From Deltaproteobacteria bacterium (GTDB taxonomy: Bacteria > Desulfobacterota > Desulfobacteria > Desulfobacterales > ETH-SRB1): 8,084 nucleotides of DNA. The translations under genes and the position numbers were made by a program. The first letter of the stretch is position 1, and every line of letters begins with the position of its first letter. Below are positions 1-5,474 of the stretch, piece after piece. The notes below the pieces were generated by a model that was given only the letters and a program-made list of their open reading frames with translations, was not told the origin of the DNA and did not search any database. The stretch lies in contig JAUWQK010000056.1 of NCBI GenBank assembly GCA_030611115.1, positions 1-8,084 on the forward strand. The letters are read 5' to 3'.

Positions 1-1
1 G

Positions 2-655
2 ATCAAGCTGGGACTGCGTGCCAGGTTTCCTGTAATTTATGTTAAACTTTATGTTCGAGGCAAGGATAAAGAGAGAGCAGATATTCTTCTGAAAAAGGCT
101 TCGGAGTTTGTATTGAATAAAATCGGCGAATGTGCATTTTCTGCCGAGGGGGAATCTATGGAAACTGTAGTGGGCGGTTTCCTTCGCAAGGAAAAGGCTA
201 CAATAGCGGTTGCTGAAAGCTGTACAGGCGGTCTGATATCACACTTGCTTACTAATGTGCCAGGCAGCTCTGATTATTTTCTCTTTTCCGGTGTGACATA
301 TTCAAATAAAGCAAAGATCAAGGTGCTTGGCGTGTCAGAGGCCACCTTGAAGAAATACGGAGCTGTGCATGAAGAAACTGCAAAAGAGATGGCAGATGGT
401 GCGCGGCGTATTTCCGGCGCAACTTATGGTATATCAACAAGCGGTATTGCCGGGCCCGGTGGAGGAACAAAAGATAAACCTGTTGGAACAGTCTGCATAG
501 GTATTGCTACACCAGATTCTGTTGAGGCTTATTGTTTAAATTTTCCGTTTAATGAAAGATTAAGAAATAAAATGATTTTTGCGATAACAGCTCTTGATCT
601 GTTGCGGCGAAAGCTTTTAAAGAAAGATACAGGTAAAACCAGTGAAATACATTGA
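2..655 (+). CDS. cinA: CinA-family protein, C-terminal part (NMN amidohydrolase domain); 5' end outside window
   Basis: The reading frame is open without a stop from base 2 to the TGA at 653-655, so this is the C-terminal ~217 residues of a longer protein cut by the window edge. The first in-frame TTG, at 113, is internal and is not the real start. The end matches the CinA C-terminal domain: AESCTGG (bases 212-232), the VPGSSDYF stretch, and the SGIAGPGGGT...KPVGTV signature (about 440-490). In the family this domain deamidates nicotinamide mononucleotide in the cytoplasm, recycling pyridine nucleotides, and the Ser of AESCTGG is the usual nucleophile. Full CinA proteins carry an N-terminal MoaB/MogA-like domain joined by a linker. 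The ~60 residues before AESCTGG look like that linker, so I infer a two-domain CinA rather than a stand-alone PncC. The 3' end overlaps the following regulator gene by 14 bases. Confidence 0.9.
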   Translation: MKLGLRARFPVIYVKLYVRGKDKERADILLKKASEFVLNKIGECAFSAEGESMETVVGGFLRKEKATIAVAESCTGGLISHLLTNVPGSSDYFLFSGVTYSNKAKIKVLGVSEATLKKYGAVHEETAKEMADGARRISGATYGISTSGIAGPGGGTKDKPVGTVCIGIATPDSVEAYCLNFPFNERLRNKMIFAITALDLLRRKLLKKDTGKTSEIH

Positions 656-2528
656 AGCTTCAAGGGAGTTAAAAAAGACTCATGCCGAGCTCCAACAGAG
701 AGTGGAAGAACGAACTGCGGAATCAGTTAGGGCAAGCGACCAGCTTAGTCGGGAAATAGAAAAGCGAAAGCGGGCAGAGGAAGCGCTGCGCGAAAGCGAA
801 GAAAAATACCGTTCTATGATGGAGGCTATGAATGATCCTGTTTATATTTGTTCAAATGATTATCGTGTAACTTATATGAATCCAGCCATGATAAACAGGA
901 TCGGAACTTCTGATATCGAAGGAATTCCCTGCTATAAATTAATGCACGGACTTGACGAAAAGTGTCAGTGGTGTGTTCACGATAAAATACAGAAAGGCGA
1001 GCATTCCATAACTGAGTTGGTTAGCCCTAAGGATGGCCGCGTTTACCATGTTTCACACTCACCTATATTTCACACAGATAAATCTATCTCGAAAATGACC
1101 ATTTTCAGGGATATTACCGAGTACAAGCTTACAGTGCAGGGTCTCAGGGAAAGCGAAGAGCGGTACCGAACGCTTACCGAGCATGTCGTTGATGGCGTTA
1201 CGCTTGTTCAGGACGGAGAGTTTTTGTTTGTGAATGATGCTTTTGTTTCAATGCTCGGTTATACTGATGCAAGTGAGATTGTTGGGAAAAGAGCTGTTGA
1301 TCTGATTTCATGTGGTTTTGACCTGGGTATAAAGGAAATTTATGGTAAGCTTGAGTTGGACCTGTCAGATGAAAAAATTTTCAGGGCGCCTTGCATTACA
1401 CGTGAAGGACGTGAGTTTTGGGTAGAAGGGCATCATAATATAATTAAATGGAAAGGCATGCCCGCTGTCCTCACAACCATCAGGGATATTACTGAAAGAA
1501 GGCTCCAGGAAATTGCAATTCAGGAAGAGACAGAGCGTCTTAGAAATGAGAACATAAGACTTAGATCTTCCATAAAGGAGAGATATAAGTTTGGAGATAT
1601 TATAGGTAAGAGCCAGCCAATGCAGGAAATATATGAACTTATTTTAAAGGCGGCTAACTCCGATGCCAATGTGGTAATTTCTGGTGAATCCGGTACCGGC
1701 AAAGAAATGGTTGCAAGAGCCATACATGATATGAGCAATAGAAGAGATAAGGTTTTTGTTGCCGTGAACTGCGGAGCTATCCCTGAAACGCTTCTTGAGA
1801 GCGAGTTTTTTGGATATAAAAAGGGAGCCTTTACCGGGGCAAACATGGATAAGCATGGATACCTGGACCTTGCCGGGGGAGGTACTCTTTTTTTGGATGA
1901 AGTTAGTGAGCTTGATCTCAGCCTGCAGGTAAAATTACTAAGAGTTATTGATGGCGGAGGTTATACGCCTGTTGGCAGCAATAAAGCTAAATACTCAGAC
2001 TTCCGTATTATATCTGCTACAAATAAAAACCTGCTGGAACAGGTTAACAAGAATTTGATGCGGGAAGATTTCTTTTACAGGATGCATGTTATACCTGTTA
2101 CTGTACCGCCTTTAAGAGAACGTAAGGAAGATATTCCTTTGCTGGTTGAACATTTCTTAAAACTTCATTGTGATAGTAAAGAAAGGCAGAGCCTTCCGGT
2201 AAAGATATTCGAAGCTATAGACAACCATGATTGGCCAGGCAACGTTCGGGAGCTTGAAAATGTTTTAAAACGTTATATTACAATACAGAGCCTTGATTTT
2301 ATCAACCCGCGGGGCTCCAGGGCAGCAAATGAGGTTAATGATTCAAACAAAGAATTGCTGCAAGAAAATGCAGGACTGCGCGATGCAGTGGAGCTGTTCG
2401 AAAAAGACTATATTTCTAAAGTGTTAAGTCAGAATAAGTGGCACAGGGGCAAGACAGCAAAAACGCTGGGCATACCCGAAAGAACTCTTTACAGAAAATT
2501 AAAACATTTTAATTTAGGTTTAAGCTAA
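642..2528 (+). CDS. PAS-PAS sigma-54-dependent enhancer-binding transcriptional activator
   Basis: A cytoplasmic activator of sigma-54 RNA polymerase, 628 residues. Residues 8-55 form a charged coiled coil (RVEERTAE...KRAEEALRESEEKYR). PAS1 spans about 56-160 and PAS2 about 172-285, and a short helix (285-312) leads into the AAA+ domain (about 318-550). That domain has Walker A GESGTGKE (348-355), the sigma-54 contact loop GAFTGA (395-400), Walker B GGTLFLDE (413-420), Arg480 in FFYRMHV and WPGNVREL (531-538). A Fis-type helix-turn-helix ends the protein (GKTAKTLGIPERTLYRKL, 603-620). PAS1 has Cys70, Cys97, Cys108 and Cys111, which could be ligand or redox sensing. There is no receiver domain, so the signal probably enters through the PAS domains. 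The GTG start at 642 is preceded by AGG at 631-633, and an in-frame stop at 618-620 prevents a much longer N-terminus. The 14-base overlap with cinA suggests translational coupling. The closest candidate target is the sigma-54 promoter 185 bases downstream. Confidence 0.95.
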   Translation: MKYIEASRELKKTHAELQQRVEERTAESVRASDQLSREIEKRKRAEEALRESEEKYRSMMEAMNDPVYICSNDYRVTYMNPAMINRIGTSDIEGIPCYKLMHGLDEKCQWCVHDKIQKGEHSITELVSPKDGRVYHVSHSPIFHTDKSISKMTIFRDITEYKLTVQGLRESEERYRTLTEHVVDGVTLVQDGEFLFVNDAFVSMLGYTDASEIVGKRAVDLISCGFDLGIKEIYGKLELDLSDEKIFRAPCITREGREFWVEGHHNIIKWKGMPAVLTTIRDITERRLQEIAIQEETERLRNENIRLRSSIKERYKFGDIIGKSQPMQEIYELILKAANSDANVVISGESGTGKEMVARAIHDMSNRRDKVFVAVNCGAIPETLLESEFFGYKKGAFTGANMDKHGYLDLAGGGTLFLDEVSELDLSLQVKLLRVIDGGGYTPVGSNKAKYSDFRIISATNKNLLEQVNKNLMREDFFYRMHVIPVTVPPLRERKEDIPLLVEHFLKLHCDSKERQSLPVKIFEAIDNHDWPGNVRELENVLKRYITIQSLDFINPRGSRAANEVNDSNKELLQENAGLRDAVELFEKDYISKVLSQNKWHRGKTAKTLGIPERTLYRKLKHFNLGLS

Positions 2529-2538
2529 CCATGTCATA

Positions 2539-2562
2539 ATATATGCCATATGTGGCATATAT
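2539..2562. promoter_or_regulatory. Perfect 10+10 palindrome, candidate upstream activator site
   Basis: ATATATGCCA (2539-2548) and TGGCATATAT (2553-2562) are exact reverse complements around a TATG spacer, giving the core TGCCA-TATG-TGGCA. The palindrome begins 10 bases after the activator stop codon. Its centre is about 190 bases upstream of the predicted sigma-54 start near 2742, a normal enhancer distance. A dimeric Fis-type helix-turn-helix would fit such a site, so I infer it is bound by the adjacent activator. The alternative is a hairpin ending the activator transcript, but no T-tract follows. Confidence 0.5.
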
Positions 2563-2715
2563 ATAAAATACTAAATTATATCAAGCGGTAAAACTCAATT
2601 ATTATATCCTTCATGTCATTAATGTCAGTCTATCTTTTTCTCCCTATAACAATTCATACCAGATAAATATAAATATCATCTATAAATACCAATAGATAGA
2701 TATTCCCTTAATTTT

Positions 2716-2731
2716 TGGCACACCCATTGCT
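2716..2731 (+). promoter_or_regulatory. Sigma-54 (RpoN) -24/-12 promoter
   Basis: TGGCAC (2716-2721), five bases ACCCA, then TTGCT (2727-2731), preceded by T. This matches the consensus TGGCACR-N4-TTGCW at every strongly conserved base, with GG and GC ten bases apart as required. Transcription should begin near 2742, leaving a leader of about 144 bases before the receiver gene. It lies on the plus strand upstream of the receiver and tmcDCB genes and just after a sigma-54 activator gene, which strongly supports function. Confidence 0.88.
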
Positions 2732-2807
2732 AAGTAATATCCAAACATACTGCTAATCTGAATTTTAGAGCTATAGATTTTCAGATAAATAATTTCACTG
2801 CGTTATC

Positions 2808-2830
2808 GGGTTCAGGGGTTCAGGGTTCAC
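2808..2830 (+). repeat. GGGTTCA short direct repeats (three copies)
   Basis: GGGTTCA occurs at 2808-2814, 2816-2822 and 2823-2829, with one extra G between the first two copies. The last copy runs into GTTCAC, the left arm of the leader structure. A related GGTTCAC array lies on the other side of the receiver gene (3311-3331). Function is unknown. It may be part of a dispersed genomic repeat rather than an operator. Confidence 0.7.
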
Positions 2831-2869
2831 GGACAAACAAGTTTGTCCATGGCACCCGTCGGTGTGAAC
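2825..2869 (+). promoter_or_regulatory. Foldable three-way-junction element in the 5' leader of the receiver/tmc transcript
   Basis: Outer arms GTTCAC (2825-2830) and GTGAAC (2864-2869) are reverse complements. Inside are GGACAAAC (2831-2838) and GTTTGTCC (2841-2848), a perfect 8+8 inverted repeat that as RNA would give a 7-base-pair stem with a CAAG loop. CACC (2853-2856) and GGTG (2861-2864) can form a second small stem, which competes with the outer arm for one base. The element ends 16 bases before the ATG at 2886, where no good Shine-Dalgarno is visible. It could affect translation or message stability, or be a small dispersed repeat. It matches no riboswitch class I know. Confidence 0.5.
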
Positions 2870-2885
2870 GCTTACAGTAAATCTT

Positions 2886-3296
2886 ATGGATATTCTGATT
2901 ATTGATGATTTTTTTGCTGCCAGTACTGTTAAAAAAGACGTTGAGAAATTTGTCCGTAGCATAGAAATTGCTAATTCAGCCGAAGATGCCTTAATGAAGG
3001 TCAGTAATAATAAATTCGATCTTGTGTTGCTCAGTATCTCATCAAAAGCATTTGATGGCTGCAAATTAATTCAGCGGGTTAAAAGTATATGTCCGGATAT
3101 TAAGATCATTACTATGACCGATCGAAACTCTAGAAAACTGGAATTAAAAATCAGAAAGCAGGGCGTGATTTTTTACATGATAAAGCCTTTTAACATAAAG
3201 GTGCTGAAAGATATTGTGGATTATATTTCAAGTTCAAAGGAAGAATCGCAGATAGGAAAATTGCGGAAATTTTATGATGAGTGGGCCAGGCTTTGA
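2886..3296 (+). CDS. Single-domain response-regulator-like receiver without the phosphoacceptor aspartate
   Basis: A 136-residue cytoplasmic protein with the CheY-like receiver fold. The acidic pair Asp7-Asp8 follows the first beta strand (ILIIDD), Thr78 lies at the end of strand four (IITMT) and Lys100-Pro101 form the switch lysine motif (MIKPF). The strand-three motif reads DLVLLSISS, so Ser50 replaces the aspartate normally phosphorylated. It probably cannot be phosphorylated in the usual way and may act by protein-protein contact. No output domain follows, only a ~25-residue charged helical tail (SKEESQIGKLRKFYDEWARL). It is the first gene after the sigma-54 promoter. No terminator separates it from tmcD, 141 bases downstream, so it is likely co-transcribed with the tmc genes. 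From memory, receiver genes also lie near tmc in Desulfovibrio. The start ATG lacks an evident Shine-Dalgarno. Confidence 0.85.
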   Translation: MDILIIDDFFAASTVKKDVEKFVRSIEIANSAEDALMKVSNNKFDLVLLSISSKAFDGCKLIQRVKSICPDIKIITMTDRNSRKLELKIRKQGVIFYMIKPFNIKVLKDIVDYISSSKEESQIGKLRKFYDEWARL

Positions 3297-3303
3297 CTAC
3301 TTT

Positions 3304-3333
3304 GTTCAGAGGTTCACGGTTCACGGTTCACGG
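3304..3333 (+). repeat. GGTTCAC 7-base tandem repeats
   Basis: GGTTCAC is repeated exactly at 3311-3317, 3318-3324 and 3325-3331, preceded by a degenerate GTTCAGA unit (3304-3310) and followed by GG and a run of seven T (3334-3340). It begins eight bases after the receiver stop codon and resembles the GGGTTCA repeats upstream of the same gene. No complementary arm precedes the T run, so it is not an ordinary hairpin terminator. Confidence 0.75.
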
Positions 3334-3379
3334 TTTTTTTAAAATGAATAATGAGACTCTTGCTTTTATGTTTTGATCA

Positions 3380-3391
3380 ACCGTAAACGGT
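3380..3391. repeat. Short inverted repeat ACCGT-AA-ACGGT upstream of tmcD
   Basis: ACCGT (3380-3384) and ACGGT (3387-3391) flank AA, 47 bases before the tmcD start. This could be a small operator, or its left half could pair with the CACGGTT unit upstream in RNA. It is short enough to occur by chance. Confidence 0.25.
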
Positions 3392-3437
3392 CGTTATGTT
3401 TTTTATTAACAGATTGAGAAGGTTAGGAGGTTTTTAA

Positions 3438-4706
3438 ATGAGTAATATTGAAAGCTGGGACTGGGAAATCAAAGAAAAAATGCTTGCCGAGCCAGCAAAA
3501 TGGAAAGACCAGTTTGAAGATGTCTGGGAGCCTTATATCAGTCCTGATGGCGAGAAGATAGCCTCTATCGTCAAAATAGGGGAGGGAGAATTCAACATTT
3601 GTGTAAATGGTAACACATGGGAAGAACCCTTTGAAAAGATGTGGTATTCAAGATTCAGCCCTGACGGCAGACTGACTGCACTTATTTCAAAGGATATGGA
3701 ATGGACACTGGCTGTTGACGGCGTTGCCCTGGAGGAAACATACGAATACATATGGGATACCAAGTTTAGTGCTGACGGAAAAACTATTGCGGCAATTGTC
3801 AAGCAGGATGGTGTTTACGGGATATTAGTTAATGGAAAGGTATGGGAATGTCCGGTTAAGCTTGAGAGCATAGCAAGTCACGTAATAAGCCCGGATGGTA
3901 AAATATCGGCCGCAATAGCTCAAACCGTTCCACTTGGACAGGCCGATCTTGATGGTTTTTTGAAAGGCACCTGGTCTGTAGTTGTAAACGGCAAGCCGTG
4001 GAAAGATAATTTTGTTGATATTTACGGCCTGGCGATCAGCAATGACGGCAAGAACGTTGCAGCAGAATACAGAGCAGCTATTTGTGAATACGGCATTGTT
4101 GTTAATGAAAATCCGTGGAACGAAAAATTCGGTTGCACATGGGAGCCGGTGTTTCATCCAAACAATAGCGATGAAGTAACCACACCGGTCAGGCAGGGAG
4201 GCCAGTGGTTTCTGGCAACAAACGGCAGGATTGTCTGGGATAGAGGTTTTACCAATGTCCTGTATCAAACCTATAGCCCTGACGGTCATAAGATTGCGGC
4301 CACGGTTGCCACAAAGTTTGCCGAATGGACAGTTGCTGTCGATGGGCAGCCCTGGGCTACCACATTCAATGAATGCCTTTTAAAACCATGCTTCAGCACG
4401 GACGGCAGAAAGGTTGCGGTTATAGCAAAAGACAGCGGCAACTGGTTTCTTGTTGTTGATGGAACCGTACTTGGAGGGAGCTATGATAATATCTGGCAGC
4501 CTGTTTTCAGTCCCGGCGGCGACAAGGTAATATGCAAGGTAGAGAAAAACGGTAAGTATGCTGTCGCGGTTAACGGCGAAATCCGGGGAAAAGATTATGA
4601 AGCTCTCTGGAATCCTGTTGTGTCGCCTGATGGAACCAAGGTAATGATATGCGGCGTAGAAGGCGGGAAATATTATCGCAAAGTAGTTTTGTTAAGTGAT
4701 ATATAA
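3438..4706 (+). CDS. tmcD: TmcD-like tryptophan-rich beta-propeller-type subunit of the Tmc redox complex
   Basis: A 422-residue protein with no signal peptide or membrane segment, so probably cytoplasmic. It consists almost wholly of about ten repeats of ~38-40 residues built as W-x-P-x-F-SPDG-(K)-x-(I/V)-A...W-x-V-x-VNG-x-x-W. SPDG-type turns lie at residues 35, 74, 111, 151, 201, 280, 320, 358 and 396, plus a degenerate HPNN at 240. An extra loop sits near 162-176. There are 20 tryptophans (4.7%). This matches the Trp-rich, WD40/PD40-like TmcD of the Desulfovibrio Tmc complex, whose exact role is unknown; a scaffold at the cytoplasmic face is plausible. The adjacent tmcC and tmcB support the assignment. 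The start is set by a strong AGGAGG (3425-3430), seven bases before the ATG. Here it is the first tmc gene rather than the last. Confidence 0.85.
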   Translation: MSNIESWDWEIKEKMLAEPAKWKDQFEDVWEPYISPDGEKIASIVKIGEGEFNICVNGNTWEEPFEKMWYSRFSPDGRLTALISKDMEWTLAVDGVALEETYEYIWDTKFSADGKTIAAIVKQDGVYGILVNGKVWECPVKLESIASHVISPDGKISAAIAQTVPLGQADLDGFLKGTWSVVVNGKPWKDNFVDIYGLAISNDGKNVAAEYRAAICEYGIVVNENPWNEKFGCTWEPVFHPNNSDEVTTPVRQGGQWFLATNGRIVWDRGFTNVLYQTYSPDGHKIAATVATKFAEWTVAVDGQPWATTFNECLLKPCFSTDGRKVAVIAKDSGNWFLVVDGTVLGGSYDNIWQPVFSPGGDKVICKVEKNGKYAVAVNGEIRGKDYEALWNPVVSPDGTKVMICGVEGGKYYRKVVLLSDI

Positions 4707-4761
4707 AATTAAGTTAATAAGTAATGTTTTTATTTACTAAAATAAATATAAAGCTAATAGT

Positions 4762-4778
4762 TTTGAATAATATTCAAA
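4762..4778. promoter_or_regulatory. Perfect 8+8 palindrome overlapping the tmcC ribosome binding site
   Basis: TTTGAATA (4762-4769) and TATTCAAA (4771-4778) are exact reverse complements around one A. The right arm overlaps the start of the tmcC Shine-Dalgarno run AAAGGGGGG (4776-4784). As DNA it could be a small operator. As RNA it would be a weak all-A/U hairpin (six pairs, five-base loop) next to the ribosome site. It is not a good FNR (TTGAT-N4-ATCAA) or Rex match. Its location in the 85-base tmcD-tmcC gap suggests separate control of tmcCB, but this is inference. Confidence 0.4.
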
Positions 4779-4791
4779 GGGGGGAAAGCAA

Positions 4792-5439
4792 ATGTATGAA
4801 TTTGTTAGTGGGCCGCTGGTATGGATAGCCTTTATAATTTTTGTCGGCGGAAGCCTGTATAGAATATACTACATGTTGTCTAACTGTAAAAAGGAGAAGG
4901 TTGTGTTTCCGCATATGTCATTAAAACACAGCTTGGCTTCTCTTGCGCACTGGGTAATACCTTTTAATAATCAGTATATGCAAAAACGACCAATTTTTAC
5001 TATAGTCACTTTTGCTTTTCATATTTGTTTAATACTTACACCTGTTTTTCTTTTGGCTCATCTTGTTCTATTGGATGAATCGTGGAATATAAGCTGGTTT
5101 AATATTCCGGACGGGATCGCAGACTGGATGACAATCGTAGTTATTATCGGGTGTATCTTTTTCTTATATAGAAGATTAACAGACCCCGTGGTAAAAAACG
5201 TCACCGATGGTTCGGATTTTCTTCTGCTTGCGATTACCGCTCTTCCGTTTATAACCGGCTTCATCGCATACCATCAATTATTTGCCTATAAAACCATACT
5301 GATAATTCACATCCTTGCAGGTGAGATCATGCTGATAGCCATTCCTTTTACAAGGCTAAGCCACATGCTCTTCTTTGTTTTTACAAGAGCATATTTCGGG
5401 AGTGAACAAGGTCATGTAAAGAATTCAAAGGATTGGTAA
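4792..5439 (+). CDS. tmcC: TmcC-like integral membrane cytochrome b subunit of the Tmc redox complex
   Basis: A 215-residue membrane protein with about five hydrophobic segments (roughly residues 8-28, 68-92, 110-128, 143-161 and 167-187). It resembles the NarI/DsrM/HdrE group of quinone- or heme-linked membrane subunits. Candidate heme b ligands are His77 and His90 on the second segment and His173 and His191 on or just after the last. The 18-residue spacing of the last pair equals that of the E. coli NarI ligands as I recall them. The protein would pass electrons across the cytoplasmic membrane between a periplasmic cytochrome and TmcB. It starts at an ATG behind a strong AAAGGGGGG ribosome site (4776-4784) and is 35 bases upstream of tmcB. 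The tmcD and tmcB neighbours favour TmcC over a stand-alone DsrM/HdrE protein. Confidence 0.85.
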   Translation: MYEFVSGPLVWIAFIIFVGGSLYRIYYMLSNCKKEKVVFPHMSLKHSLASLAHWVIPFNNQYMQKRPIFTIVTFAFHICLILTPVFLLAHLVLLDESWNISWFNIPDGIADWMTIVVIIGCIFFLYRRLTDPVVKNVTDGSDFLLLAITALPFITGFIAYHQLFAYKTILIIHILAGEIMLIAIPFTRLSHMLFFVFTRAYFGSEQGHVKNSKDW

Positions 5440-5474
5440 TAATTTAACAGCAATACAATGTTAAGGAGAATATT

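Larger units (their letters stand above)
2529..2885. other. Intergenic control region between the sigma-54 activator and the receiver/tmc genes
   Basis: This 357-base AT-rich gap has no credible gene. From left to right it holds a 10+10 palindrome (2539-2562), an IHF-like match (2579-2591, one mismatch to WATCAANNNNTTR), a 6+6 inverted repeat ATCTAT/ATAGAT (2678-2683 and 2692-2697), a sigma-54 promoter (2716-2731), GGGTTCA direct repeats (2808-2829) and a foldable leader (2825-2869). The order enhancer, bend site, promoter, leader is the classical layout of a sigma-54 control region. The IHF and 6+6 elements are weak matches in AT-rich DNA and could be chance. Confidence 0.7.

Noticed and set aside
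113..115. TTG as the start of a short stand-alone CinA C-terminal (PncC-like) protein
   Set aside because: The frame stays open to the window edge and the upstream codons read as plausible CinA linker sequence, so the gene continues to the left.
2850..2866. Second sigma-54 promoter at TGGCACCCGTCGGTGT
   Set aside because: The -24 half is good, but the -12 half reads GGTG instead of TTGC; it is also part of the leader stem.
3304..3333. CRISPR-like repeat array
   Set aside because: The 7-base units are contiguous without spacers; this is a simple tandem repeat.
3318..3340. Rho-independent terminator between the receiver gene and tmcD (seven-T run after GC-containing repeats)
   Set aside because: The GGTTCAC units are direct, not inverted, so no hairpin precedes the T run.
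3825..4289. Minus-strand frame of 154 codons opposite tmcD
   Set aside because: Shadow of the repeat-rich tmcD coding frame, with no protein family features.
4720..4738. Hairpin AGTAA/TTACT after tmcD as a terminator
   Set aside because: Only a five-base-pair A/T-rich stem with no useful T-tract, so tmcD-tmcC read-through is expected.
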